From an uncultured Rhodopila sp. (GTDB taxonomy: Bacteria; Pseudomonadota; Alphaproteobacteria; Acetobacterales; Acetobacteraceae): a stretch of DNA of 64,000 nucleotides. The position numbers were made by a program, and so were the translations under genes. The notes beneath the pieces are model-generated. The model saw nothing but the letters and a program-made list of their open reading frames with translations, searched no databases and was not told where the DNA came from. The stretch spans positions 62,001 to 126,000 of the forward strand of contig NZ_CAIWTY010000092.1 in assembly GCF_903915725.1 (NCBI RefSeq), read 5' to 3'. Shown here one piece after another: positions 8,560 through 17,021 of the stretch (the stretch's first letter is position 1; every line of letters begins with the position of its first letter).

Positions 8560-9708
8560 TCAGGCGGCCGACAGCCGCCCGCTTCCTTCCGCCGTCAGGT
8601 GCGCCACCCGCCCCCCGGCGACCACCGCCACGGCCCGGCACGTGCCCGGATCGACCACCACCAGATCGGCTCGCTTCCCCGCCCCGATCACCCCCCGATC
8701 GGTCAGCCCCGCCGCCCGCGCCGGGTTCTCCGCGATCAGCGCCCAGGCGCGCGGCAGGTCCAGCACGCCCCGCTCCGCCAGCACAAACGCCGCCCGCAGC
8801 ATCGCCGGGTAGTAGTAATCCGAGGTCAGCACGGAACATACGCCGGCCTCCGCCATCGCCGCGGCGGAGGCCCAGCCGAGGTGCGACCCGCCGCGCACCA
8901 CGTTCGGGCAGCCCATCGCGACGAAGTCCCCCGCCGCGACGGCCGCGTGGGCAACCTCCTCGGCGATCGGGAACTCGCAGATGCGGGCGCCGCGGGCGCG
9001 AAATCCGTCGCGCGCGGCGATACTGTGGTCGTCGTGGCTCGCCATCGGCAAACCGGCCGCGCGGGCCGCGGCGCCGATACGGTCCAACCCATCGGGAACC
9101 GCATGGGCGCGGGAGGCAACGTCGTCGACCATCGCCTGGAATGCCTCCATCTTCATCCCCGCCCGGCCGCTGTACTTGGCGCCTTCCACCGGGTCCTTAA
9201 GCTTGCGGACGATCGACGGGGTGTGGTCGTTGAACGCCACCAGGTGCACGTGCCCGGCCTCGATCGCGGCGACGGCGGTATCCAGCGCATCGAGGTTGTA
9301 TGCCTCCCACCGCAAATGCACCCGCATGTCGCAGGTCCACGCATGCGCGAACAACGCCGCAATCATCGCGTGCCAGGCGTCCAGGCTGCGCAGCCCCGGC
9401 TCCCACGACAAGGTCACGCCATGAAACGCCGTGGTGATGCCGTTCGCCAGCAACTGCGATTCCGTGTCCCGCAGTGCCAGATCGACCGGAAAATTCACCC
9501 CCGGCCGAGGCTGGATCTGCCGCTCGAAGGCATCGCCGTGCAAATCGACGATCCCCGGCAGCACCAGCAGCCCGGACGCATCGAACCGAGCGCCATTGCT
9601 GCCATCGCCGATGCGATCGATCACGCCGTCCCGGACCGCCACATCGGTCTGTTGCAGGCCGCCCGAGGCGAGCAGCACCGTCCCGCCGCTGATGCTGAAA
9701 TTGCGCAT
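8560..9708 (-). CDS. Divergent PhnM paralogue (amidohydrolase)
   Basis: 382 residues, same length and layout as PhnM, the enzyme that removes pyrophosphate from ribose-methylphosphonate triphosphate. Metal-site signatures are present: VDLHGDAFERQIQPRP (about 55-69), the VAFNDHTP stretch near 155-165, MASHDDHS, NVVRGGSHLGWASA and a late SDYYYPAML. Clearly paralogous to the canonical phnM at 15878 but different over most of its length. It is the second gene after phnF (11 bp gap) and reads away from phnG-J. It may act on a different phosphonate-derived sugar phosphate, or be a duplicate. Confidence 0.8.
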   Translation of the reverse strand: MRNFSISGGTVLLASGGLQQTDVAVRDGVIDRIGDGSNGARFDASGLLVLPGIVDLHGDAFERQIQPRPGVNFPVDLALRDTESQLLANGITTAFHGVTLSWEPGLRSLDAWHAMIAALFAHAWTCDMRVHLRWEAYNLDALDTAVAAIEAGHVHLVAFNDHTPSIVRKLKDPVEGAKYSGRAGMKMEAFQAMVDDVASRAHAVPDGLDRIGAAARAAGLPMASHDDHSIAARDGFRARGARICEFPIAEEVAHAAVAAGDFVAMGCPNVVRGGSHLGWASAAAMAEAGVCSVLTSDYYYPAMLRAAFVLAERGVLDLPRAWALIAENPARAAGLTDRGVIGAGKRADLVVVDPGTCRAVAVVAGGRVAHLTAEGSGRLSAA

Positions 9709-9719
9709 TCATACAACCT

Positions 9720-10475
9720 TCATGGCTCGAATACGATCTGCACCCGCGGCGTTGGGTAACACCCGACGGCAAACTCGATAATCGCGCCGGCGCGGTCGAC
9801 ATTGATGTTCTCTGTGACAAGCAGCGGCCGGCCGCGCGCCATCCGTAACAGATCCGCCTCGGTCTGCGTCGGCAGGCGGGCGGTCACCCGGGTTTGCAGG
9901 CGCAGATAGTCCTCCACCCCGACAGCGCGCAACGCGTCGGTGATGCGCGGGGCTGCCTGCAGGGCCGCCAGCATCCCCTTCAGTCGCGGAGAAAAATAAT
10001 GCCGCGTCAGGCTGACGGGCCGATCGTCGGCGAGGCCCAGACGCTCGAGCATCACCACCTTGCTGCCGCCGCGCACGCCTAGCCCGGAGGCAACACGCGG
10101 GTCGGCTGCGATCTCCCGCAACTGGCGGACCAGGCCGGACGGCTCCTTGTTGTGTTTACGAATCCACTCGGAGAACCGGGTCCGCGCTTCGACCGTGTAA
10201 TCCAGCACGTCCTCGGCGACGAAGCTGCCGCGGCCCTGCTCGACCCGCACCAGCCCATCGCGGGTCAGCTCCTCGAGCGCGCGACGGACGGTGTGCCGGT
10301 TGACGCCGAACCGCGCCGACAACTCCGCCTCCGTCGGCAGGCGCCCGCCCGGCTGGTGTACGCCGGAGGCGATGTCGCGTTGCAGCGCACCGGCGATCTG
10401 CCGCCACAGCGCCACCCCGTCCTGGCGATCGACCGGATGGGTGGCGGGATCGTCCATCTCGGCGGTCGGGTTCAT
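9720..10475 (-). CDS. phnF: PhnF-type GntR/HutC transcriptional regulator
   Basis: 251 residues. N-terminal winged helix (about 20-85) with GRLPTEAELSARFGVNRHTVRRALEELTR split over the classic GntR helices; C-terminal UTRA ligand domain (about 100-245, LGLADDRPVSLTRHYFSP and NINVDRAGAIIEFAVG). It presumably represses phnG-onward until a phosphonate intermediate binds. ATG at 10475 chosen over a TTG at 10490. It diverges from phnG, with a good palindrome in the 92-bp gap. Confidence 0.9.
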   Translation of the reverse strand: MNPTAEMDDPATHPVDRQDGVALWRQIAGALQRDIASGVHQPGGRLPTEAELSARFGVNRHTVRRALEELTRDGLVRVEQGRGSFVAEDVLDYTVEARTRFSEWIRKHNKEPSGLVRQLREIAADPRVASGLGVRGGSKVVMLERLGLADDRPVSLTRHYFSPRLKGMLAALQAAPRITDALRAVGVEDYLRLQTRVTARLPTQTEADLLRMARGRPLLVTENINVDRAGAIIEFAVGCYPTPRVQIVFEP

Positions 10476-10535
10476 CGTTCTTTCATCCAATCCGGGTGCC
10501 GTTAGTGGTTGACGATAGAGGGTGCCGCCTCTAGC

Positions 10536-10553
10536 TGTCTAGATGTCTAAACA
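10536..10553. promoter_or_regulatory. Candidate PhnF operator
   Basis: Inverted repeat TGTCTAGA-TG-TCTAAACA: 8-bp arms, 7 of 8 positions complementary, 2-bp spacer. It lies 15 bp before the phnG start and in the divergent phnF-phnG gap. The size and symmetry fit a GntR dimer site; its position would block transcription of phnG-J. Binding by PhnF is inferred from position. Confidence 0.55.
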
Positions 10554-10567
10554 ACATTCAGGCGCCC

Positions 10568-11026
10568 ATGACCGACCGCGTCCCTGTTGAGACCCGCCGA
10601 CAGCGTTGGATGGCCATTCTTGCCCGCGCTCCGGCCGAGGGTCTGATGACTTTGCTCAACGAAGCGGGCGGCGCGCCGGAGTACACCGTGCTGCGCGGAC
10701 CGGAAGGCGGCCTGGTGATGGTGCGCGGACGTGCCGGCGGTGGCGGCGCTCCGTTCAACCTTGGCGAAATGACGGTTACCCGCTGCACCGTTCGGCTCGA
10801 CTCCGGACTGGTCGGGCACGCCTACGTCGCCGGCCGCGAACCACGCCGGGCCGAGTTGGCCGCGCTGGTGGATGCGCTGATGCAGGACCCGGAGCGGGCG
10901 GAGACGGTGGAAGCCCGGGTCATCGCGCCGCTGGAGGCATGCCAGGCGGCGAGACGGACCGAGCGCGCCGGCAAGGCCGCTTCCACCCGGGTGCAGTTCT
11001 TCGCCATGCAGACGATGCGGACATGA
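10568..11026 (+). CDS. phnG: C-P lyase subunit PhnG
   Basis: 152 residues, usual family length. RRQRWMAILARAPAEGL at the start, FNLGEMTVTRCTVRL in the middle and GHAYVAGRE after it are PhnG signatures. Part of the PhnGHIJ core complex that couples methylphosphonate to ATP ribose and cleaves the C-P bond. First gene of the operon; its TGA overlaps the phnH ATG (ATGA). Confidence 0.95.
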   Translation: MTDRVPVETRRQRWMAILARAPAEGLMTLLNEAGGAPEYTVLRGPEGGLVMVRGRAGGGGAPFNLGEMTVTRCTVRLDSGLVGHAYVAGREPRRAELAALVDALMQDPERAETVEARVIAPLEACQAARRTERAGKAASTRVQFFAMQTMRT

Positions 11027-11607
11027 TGAGCGCATTGACGCCGGGCTTTGCCGAACCCGTAAGTGGCGCACAAGCCTGCTTCCGTCTGGTGTTGGATGCG
11101 ATGGCGCGGCCGGGACAGGTTCATGCCCTCGGCGGCGTGGCAGCGCCCGCTCCGCTGTGCGATGCGGCGGCGGCTGTCGTGCTGACGCTGTTGGATCACG
11201 AAACGCCGCTCTGGCTTGATCCGGAGGCGGAAGCCGCCAAGGCCTGGATCGCGTTCCATACCGGCGCACCCATCACCGTCGATCCGGCCAGGTCGATGTT
11301 CGCCCTGGCGCTGTCTCAGAGCGTCATGGAGAGTTGGCATGGCCTCCCCCCCGGGACGGACGAAGCGCCCGAAACGTCGGCTACCGTCATTCTCCAGGTG
11401 GTCTCTCTAACCACCGGGACGGATTTCGTGCTGGAAGGACCGGGGATGCGCGCGCCCGAAACCCTGACCGTCGATGGCCTGCCGCCGGACTTCGCCGCGA
11501 TCTGGCGGCGCAATCACGCGCAGTATCCGCGCGGCATCGACCTGATCCTGTGCGCCGGCAACCAGATCGCCGCTCTGCCGCGCAGCGTCGCCGTGCGAAA
11601 GGGTTGA
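11023..11607 (+). CDS. phnH: C-P lyase subunit PhnH
   Basis: 194 residues. MSALTPGFAEPVSGAQACFR, MARPGQ, LLDHETPLWL and FHTGAP are family landmarks, and the C-terminal part contains PRGIDLILCAGNQIAALPRS. PhnH dimerises and binds inside the PhnGHIJ complex. Start ATG at 11023 overlaps the phnG stop; an adjacent ATG at 11026 is equally possible. Followed by phnI after 3 bp. Confidence 0.94.
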   Translation: MMSALTPGFAEPVSGAQACFRLVLDAMARPGQVHALGGVAAPAPLCDAAAAVVLTLLDHETPLWLDPEAEAAKAWIAFHTGAPITVDPARSMFALALSQSVMESWHGLPPGTDEAPETSATVILQVVSLTTGTDFVLEGPGMRAPETLTVDGLPPDFAAIWRRNHAQYPRGIDLILCAGNQIAALPRSVAVRKG

Positions 11608-11610
11608 GCC

Positions 11611-12678
11611 ATGGCCTATGTCGCGGTCAAGGGCGGCGAACAGGCCATCGATGCCGCCCATGCCTGGCTGGCGGAGGAGCGCCGCGGCGACACCTCCAGT
11701 CCGGCGTTGTCCGTCGCGCAGATCCAGGACCAGCTCGGCCGCTCGGTTGACCGCGTCATGGCCGAGGGATCGCTTTATGATCGCCAACTTGCGGCGCTGG
11801 CGATCAAGCAGGCACAGGGCGACCTCATCGAGGCCGCATTCCTGTTGCGCGCCTATCGCACCACGCTGCCGCGCTTCGCCCATTCGAAGCCGGTCGAGAC
11901 GGCCGCGATGACGATAGAGCGGCGGATTTCAGCGATTTTCAAGGACCTTCCCGGCGGCCAGGTGCTGGGGCCGACCTATGATTATACGCATAGGCTGCTG
12001 GATTTCGGGCTGCTGGAGGATGAGGCGCCGCCCTCCGGCGCACTTACCGCGGAGGCCGATGCGGCGGCGATGCCGCGGGTTCCGGATATCCTCGGACAGG
12101 AGGGTTTGCTGGAACCGGACCTGGCATCCGATCGCGAGCCGGGTGACCTGACGCGCGAACCGCTATCCTTCCCAGCCGAACGGGACGTCCGGTTGCAGGC
12201 ATTGGCGCGTGGCGACGAAGGGTTCGTGCTCGGCATGGGCTACTCGACGCAGCGCGGCTACGGCAGCTCGCATCCGTTTGCCGGGGAAATCCGCATGGGC
12301 GAGGTGTCGGTCGAGATCGAACCGGCGGAGCTCGGGTTCGCCATCGATATCGGCGACCTGGTGCTGACGGAATGCCAGATGGTCACCCGCTTCAAAGGCT
12401 CGAAGACGGTGCCGCCGCAGTTCACCCGCGGCTACGGGCTGGTGTTCGGCTTCGGCGAGCGCAAGGCAATGGCGATGGCCCTGGTCGATCGCGCCATGCG
12501 CGCGGAGGAACTGGGCGAGGACGTGACCGCTCCGGCGCAGGACGTGGAATTCGTGCTGTACCATTCCGACAACATCGAGGCGACCGGCTTCGTCGAGCAT
12601 CTGAAGCTGCCGCACTACGTCGATTTTCAGAGCGAACTGCAGAACGTAAGGCGGATGCGGGCGGAGGCCGAGGCATGA
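11611..12678 (+). CDS. phnI: C-P lyase subunit PhnI
   Basis: 355 residues, standard length. MAYVAVKGGEQAIDAAHAWL, FLLRAYRTTLPRF and the C-terminal EFVLYHSDNIEATGFVEHLK are strongly conserved PhnI features. PhnI carries nucleosidase activity and with PhnG/H/L forms the ribose-phosphonate. It overlaps phnJ by 4 bp, so it is translationally coupled. Confidence 0.96.
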   Translation: MAYVAVKGGEQAIDAAHAWLAEERRGDTSSPALSVAQIQDQLGRSVDRVMAEGSLYDRQLAALAIKQAQGDLIEAAFLLRAYRTTLPRFAHSKPVETAAMTIERRISAIFKDLPGGQVLGPTYDYTHRLLDFGLLEDEAPPSGALTAEADAAAMPRVPDILGQEGLLEPDLASDREPGDLTREPLSFPAERDVRLQALARGDEGFVLGMGYSTQRGYGSSHPFAGEIRMGEVSVEIEPAELGFAIDIGDLVLTECQMVTRFKGSKTVPPQFTRGYGLVFGFGERKAMAMALVDRAMRAEELGEDVTAPAQDVEFVLYHSDNIEATGFVEHLKLPHYVDFQSELQNVRRMRAEAEA

Positions 12679-13541
12679 AAGGCTACAACTTCGCCTATCT
12701 GGACGAGCAGACGAAACGGATGATCCGCCGCGCGCTGCTGAAGGCGGTGGCGATTCCCGGGCATCAGGTGCCGTTCGGCTCACGCGAGATGCCGCTGCCG
12801 TATGGCTGGGGCACCGGTGGAATTCAGGTGACGGCGGCAATCCTGGGCGCCGACGATGTGCTGAAAGTGATCGACCAGGGGGCGGACGACACGACGAACG
12901 CGGTGTCGATCCGGCGCTTCTTCGCCCGCACCGCCGGGGTGCGGACGACGACGGCAACCGCGGAGGCGACGGTGCTCCAGACGCGGCATCGCATTCCCGA
13001 GAAGACGCTGCGCGAGGACCAGATCATCGTCTACCAGGTGCCGCAGCCGGAACCGCTGTGGCGGCTGGAGCCGAGCCGGGTGGAGACGACGCGGATGCAC
13101 GGCCTTGCGGATTACGGGCTGATGCATGTAAAGCTGTACGAGGACATCGCCCGTTACGGCCAAATATCCATCGCCTACGATTACCCGGTGATGGTGAACG
13201 AGCGTTACCTGATGTCTCCCAGTCCGATCCCGGCGTTCGACAATCCGAAGATGGACATGATGCCGGCGTTGCAATTGTTCGGTGCGGGGCGGGAGAAGCG
13301 GATCTACGCGATCCCCCCCTGGACGCGCGTGCGGTCGCTGGATTTCGACGATCATCCGTTCCGGCCGATCAACGCTGCGCATCCGTGCGGGTTGTGCGGC
13401 GCTACGGACGCCTATCTGGATGAGGTGGTGACGGACGATCGCGGCGGCAGGCTGTTCGTTTGCTCCGATACGGATCATTGCGCCGATCGGCGTGCCGCGG
13501 GGCATGTCGGGGCGCAGGGGTTGCGGGAGGCGGCGGAATGA
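12675..13541 (+). CDS. phnJ: C-P lyase radical-SAM subunit PhnJ
   Basis: 288 residues. The catalytic subunit that breaks the carbon-phosphorus bond of ribose-1-phosphonate-5-phosphate with a 4Fe-4S cluster and SAM. Four cysteines are in the known arrangement: Cys238 and Cys241 (PCGLC), Cys263 (FVC) and Cys269 (DTDHC), each offset by three from E. coli Cys241/244/266/272; the last corresponds to the thiyl-radical cysteine. MKGYNFAYLDEQTKRMIRRA start. The compact overlapping block phnG-H-I-J ends here. Confidence 0.97.
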   Translation: MKGYNFAYLDEQTKRMIRRALLKAVAIPGHQVPFGSREMPLPYGWGTGGIQVTAAILGADDVLKVIDQGADDTTNAVSIRRFFARTAGVRTTTATAEATVLQTRHRIPEKTLREDQIIVYQVPQPEPLWRLEPSRVETTRMHGLADYGLMHVKLYEDIARYGQISIAYDYPVMVNERYLMSPSPIPAFDNPKMDMMPALQLFGAGREKRIYAIPPWTRVRSLDFDDHPFRPINAAHPCGLCGATDAYLDEVVTDDRGGRLFVCSDTDHCADRRAAGHVGAQGLREAAE

Positions 13542-14031
13542 TAGTGCAGCGGCACAGCGGGGCGCTCACGCGGCAACGGTCATGCGCGGCACAACGGCCA
13601 ATCCCCGTGGCAACAAAAAGCAAGCAATATGCAGCACGGATTTCGCCGATTAGGTCACGGATTTCATCGAGGCGATCGCGGCCGCATGAGGCGCGCTGGC
13701 CCGCGGTCGCGCGGTCCCACCGAGGGCGGTTCATCGTTCGATGCAATGCGTGCCTTAATCCCTGTAATTCGTGTTACGTCTTGCTTCGCGTCCAACCCCC
13801 GAGTGGCCGGGTAATGAGACTCCGGTTGCGATTCCAGATCGATAGCCGCCGCCCGGCATGGCCTGGCGCACTGCCCATGGCCCATCGGCGTAGCAGAGGA
13901 AGACGAAGAACTACAAAAACCCCAACAAGCGCAAGTATTGCGCTTCATGCACCAGGACCACGCTTCCAACATCCCCGGCAGTTGGCCTCCGAGCGCGCCG
14001 ATCGGCGGCCGTCATGACCACCGCTGGCCTT
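13542..14031 (+). other. Long spacer inside the phn operon
   Basis: About 490 bp separate phnJ from phnK; in most C-P lyase operons these two are adjacent or overlap. No gene is recognised. One plus-strand frame is open from 13818 and reads ...VAEEDEELQKPQQAQVLRF..., without a convincing start or known family. Two GCCGATCGGC palindromes flank the region (13482 and 13997). It may hold a second promoter, or be the scar of a lost gene. Confidence 0.45.
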
Positions 14032-14808
14032 ATGACCGACCCGACCCTCCTTTCCGGCCGCGGCTTGAATCTGTTGTTCGGCGCCATTCCGGCCCTGGCG
14101 GACGTAAACGTCGATCTATGGCCCGGCGAGATGCTGGCGATTGTCGGCGAATCCGGCTCCGGCAAGACCACTCTGCTGAATGTGCTGTCGGGCCGACTCA
14201 CACCCGACAGCGGCGAGGTCCGGTATCGTGATCCGGATGAACGCCTGCTCGACGTGCACGCGATGCCCGCCCCGGCGTTGCGAACCTTGCACCGCTCCGA
14301 CTGGGGGTTCGTGCATCAGGACCCGCGGCAGAACCTGCGCATGAACGTCAGCGCCGGCGGCAATGTCGGCGAGCGCCTGATGGCACGGGGTTCCCGGCAC
14401 TATGGCGATATTCGCGCCACCGCCCTGGACTGGCTCGCCCAGGTCGAGATCGACGCCGATCGGCTGGACGATCTGCCGAGGACGTTCTCGGGTGGGATGT
14501 TGCAACGGCTGCAGATCGCCCGCACGCTGGTGACGCATCCGCGGCTGGTCTTCATGGATGAGCCGACCGGCGGATTGGATGTTTCTGTGCAGGCACGATT
14601 GCTTGATCTGATCCGGTCGCTGGTGGCGCGGCTGCGCATCGCGGTGGTGCTGGTGACGCACGACATTGCGGTGGCGCGACTGCTGGCGCACCGCATCGCG
14701 GTGATGCAGCGCGGGCGGATCGTCGAGACCGGACTGACCGATCAGGTGCTGGACGATCCGCGGCATCCCTACACCCAGTTGCTCGTCAGTTCAGTCTTGA
14801 ATGCATGA
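14032..14808 (+). CDS. phnK: C-P lyase ABC-type ATPase PhnK
   Basis: 258 residues. Walker A GESGSGKTT, signature TFSGGMLQRLQIARTL, Walker B VFMDEPTGGLD and the H-loop VLVTHDIA. The LWPGEMLAIVGESGSGKT context separates PhnK from PhnL. It binds PhnJ in the C-P lyase complex, where ATP turnover supports the reaction rather than transport. The ATG at 14032 matches the E. coli start better than the in-frame ATG at 14014. Confidence 0.93.
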   Translation: MTDPTLLSGRGLNLLFGAIPALADVNVDLWPGEMLAIVGESGSGKTTLLNVLSGRLTPDSGEVRYRDPDERLLDVHAMPAPALRTLHRSDWGFVHQDPRQNLRMNVSAGGNVGERLMARGSRHYGDIRATALDWLAQVEIDADRLDDLPRTFSGGMLQRLQIARTLVTHPRLVFMDEPTGGLDVSVQARLLDLIRSLVARLRIAVVLVTHDIAVARLLAHRIAVMQRGRIVETGLTDQVLDDPRHPYTQLLVSSVLNA

Positions 14809-14863
14809 GTATGCAGTTAGAACAAGGGCTTGCGGTAGAAAGATGGGGTGTGGTAAACCGAGT

Positions 14864-14891
14864 CCCGGAAGGCGTGGTAACGCCCTCCGGG
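14864..14891 (+). terminator. Stem-loop between phnK and phnL
   Basis: cccggaaggcgt / acgccctccggg: 12-bp arms with one mismatch and a 4-nt loop (ggta), 56 bp after the phnK stop. No T-run follows, so it may be an attenuating or mRNA-processing hairpin rather than a full terminator. Confidence 0.45.
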
Positions 14892-14906
14892 CCCCGGTGT
14901 AGGTCA

Positions 14907-14940
14907 GAAGCGGATCTTGATTTGCAGCTCGATCCGCTTC
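14907..14940 (+). other. Second stem-loop between phnK and phnL
   Basis: Perfect 10-bp arms gaagcggatc / gatccgcttc with a 14-nt loop, followed by a pyrimidine run (ttccccc). It sits 15 bp past the first hairpin. Together they could stop or stabilise the phnG-K message before phnL. Confidence 0.4.
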
Positions 14941-15182
14941 TTCCCCCACCGGATGATCAATATGACCTTTAGCGTCACATTTTCTCTCCGATGGCGGCGT
15001 TGTCCCGGCAACAGCGCAACATGCTCCATTTACACCAGTCCAAGCCGCGACCGCGATGACGCGGTTTCGTTCTTCAGAACTCGTCAGGCGGCTGCGAAAG
15101 TACATCTGCGTGCAAGACTTTGCTTTGACTGCCTGACGAGACGCCAAAAAGGTGAATACTTGGTTAATGGGATGCGATTTTC

Positions 15183-15881
15183 ATGACCGTCATGCTGCGC
15201 ACGTCCGGCCTGGCAAAAAGCTTCACCCTGCACCTGCGCGGCGGCCTGCAAATGTCCGTGCTGTCCGGGGTCGATCTCGAGGTCCGCGCCGGGGAGTGCG
15301 TGGTCCTGTCCGGACCGTCCGGAGCCGGCAAATCCACCCTGCTGCGCAGCCTGTACGGCAACTACCGCGCCGACGGCGGCGCCATCCTGGTGCGGCATCG
15401 CGGCGCCATGATTGATATCGCCACCGCCGAACCGCGCGCCATCCTGGCGGTCCGGCATGAGACTCTCGGCTATGTCAGCCAGTTCCTGCGCGTAGTCCCG
15501 CGTGTCGCCGCGCTCGACGTAGTGGCGGAACAGCTTCTGGCGCGTGGCGTCGATGCCGCGGCAGCGGCCGAGCGGGCGCGTGCGCTGCTGCTGGACCTTG
15601 CCATCCCGGCCCGCCTGCATGCCATCCCGCCGGTCACCTTCTCCGGCGGCGAGCAGCAGCGGGTGAACCTGGCGCGCGGCTTCATCGCAGCTCAGCCAAT
15701 CCTGCTGCTGGACGAACCCACAGCTTCTTTGGATGCGGATAACCGTCAGGTCGTGATACACATGATCCGGGACGCGAAGGATCGCGGCGCGGCGATCGTG
15801 GCCATCTGCCACGACCCCGACGTCCGCGACGCCATAGCCGATCGGCTTTTTGTGATGACACCTTACCGGGATGCTACATGA
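15183..15881 (+). CDS. phnL: C-P lyase ABC-type ATPase PhnL
   Basis: 232 residues. Walker A SGPSGAGKSTLL, signature TFSGGEQQRVNLARG, Walker B ILLLDEPTASLD. FTLHLRGGLQMSVLSGV near the start is the family opening. PhnL joins PhnG, H and I to replace adenine of ATP with the phosphonate. Its stop overlaps the phnM start (ATGA), so phnL and phnM are coupled. Confidence 0.94.
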   Translation: MTVMLRTSGLAKSFTLHLRGGLQMSVLSGVDLEVRAGECVVLSGPSGAGKSTLLRSLYGNYRADGGAILVRHRGAMIDIATAEPRAILAVRHETLGYVSQFLRVVPRVAALDVVAEQLLARGVDAAAAAERARALLLDLAIPARLHAIPPVTFSGGEQQRVNLARGFIAAQPILLLDEPTASLDADNRQVVIHMIRDAKDRGAAIVAICHDPDVRDAIADRLFVMTPYRDAT

Positions 15882-17020
15882 CGCCGGAGACGATACTCAC
15901 CAACGCGATCCTGGTTCTGCCCGATGAAACGCTGCATGGCACGATCCTGGTGCGAGGCCAGGCGATCGTGGACGTCCAGCAGGGACGATCTCAGCTCCCG
16001 GGCGCGCTCGATTGCGGCGGCGACTATCTGATCCCGGGTGTCGTCGATGTGCACACTGACAATTTGGAACGTCAGGTGCAACCGCGCACCATGGCGCGCT
16101 GGCCGTCGCGCTCGGCCATGGTGGCGCACGATGCGCAATGCGCCGCGGCCGGCGTCACCACGGTGCTGGACGCGCTGTGCCTGGGTGACCTCGGCTTCGA
16201 CAAGGAGCGTATCCAGACCTTCCGCGACGGCGTGACCGACCTGGACGCGCTGACCGAGGCGGGCCTGCTGAAATCCGATCACTTTCTGCATCTGCGCTGC
16301 GAGGTGCCGGCCACGGACATGCTCGAACTGTTGGACCCGGTGGCCGAACATCCGCTGGTCCGCATGATCAGTCTGATGGACCACAGCCCGGGCGTCGGGC
16401 AGTACGCCAATATCGATTTCTACCGCAAACTGCGCCGGCGGGAGGGCGGCCTCGACGAGGCGACGATCGAGCGCAAGATCCTGGAGATGCAGGCGCATCG
16501 CGTCCGCTGGCGCGACCCGAACCGGCGGGCTTTGCTCGATCGGGTGCGCGGGACCTCAATCGCCCTGGCCAGCCACGACGACCGGACCGAGGAGGAGGTC
16601 GCTGAGAACGCGGCGGACGGGATTCTTATCAGCGAGTTTCCGGTGACAATGGAGGCAGCCCTGGCCGCCAAACGGGCCGGTATCAAGGTGATCGCAGGCG
16701 CGCCCAACATCGTCCGCGGCGGCTCGCATTCCGGCAACGTCTCGGCAATGGATCTGGTTCGTGCCGGGGCGGTGGATGCGTTCGCCTCCGACTATGTGCC
16801 GCCCAGCCTGATCGAGGCGGCCTTCCAATGCGCCCGGGAGGAGCAGGTCAGCCTGTCCGCCGCCGTGGCGATGATCTCCGACCATCCCGCCCGCATGTCC
16901 GGCCTGCCCGACCGCGGTCGGCTGGACCCCGGGTTGCGCGCCGATGTGGTGCGCGTGCGGCTGCACGGGACGCTGCCGATTGTGCGGCAGGTCTGGCGCA
17001 GCGGGGAGCGCGTGATCTGA
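15878..17020 (+). CDS. phnM: Ribose-methylphosphonate triphosphate diphosphatase PhnM
   Basis: 380 residues. Cytoplasmic amidohydrolase that releases pyrophosphate to give the 5-phosphate substrate of PhnJ. VVDVHTDNLERQVQPR (about 50-65), SLMDHSPG, SIALASHDDRT, NIVRGGSHSGNVSA and DAFASDYVPPSL mark the metal and substrate sites. This is the canonical copy; a divergent one lies at 8560-9708. Followed after 1 bp by the DUF1045 gene. Confidence 0.96.
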   Translation: MTPETILTNAILVLPDETLHGTILVRGQAIVDVQQGRSQLPGALDCGGDYLIPGVVDVHTDNLERQVQPRTMARWPSRSAMVAHDAQCAAAGVTTVLDALCLGDLGFDKERIQTFRDGVTDLDALTEAGLLKSDHFLHLRCEVPATDMLELLDPVAEHPLVRMISLMDHSPGVGQYANIDFYRKLRRREGGLDEATIERKILEMQAHRVRWRDPNRRALLDRVRGTSIALASHDDRTEEEVAENAADGILISEFPVTMEAALAAKRAGIKVIAGAPNIVRGGSHSGNVSAMDLVRAGAVDAFASDYVPPSLIEAAFQCAREEQVSLSAAVAMISDHPARMSGLPDRGRLDPGLRADVVRVRLHGTLPIVRQVWRSGERVI

Positions 17021-17021
17021 C

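Larger units (their letters stand above)
14809..15182 (+). other. Spacer between phnK and phnL
   Basis: 374 bp with no supported gene. It contains two stem-loops listed separately. The minus-strand frame ending near 14906 is too short and featureless to call. As with the phnJ-phnK gap, such a distance is unusual in a C-P lyase operon. Confidence 0.45.

Noticed and set aside
13938-14231. Possible gene in the phnJ-phnK spacer (RFMHQDHASNIPG text)
   Set aside because: It overlaps the start of phnK, has no ribosome site and no family resemblance.
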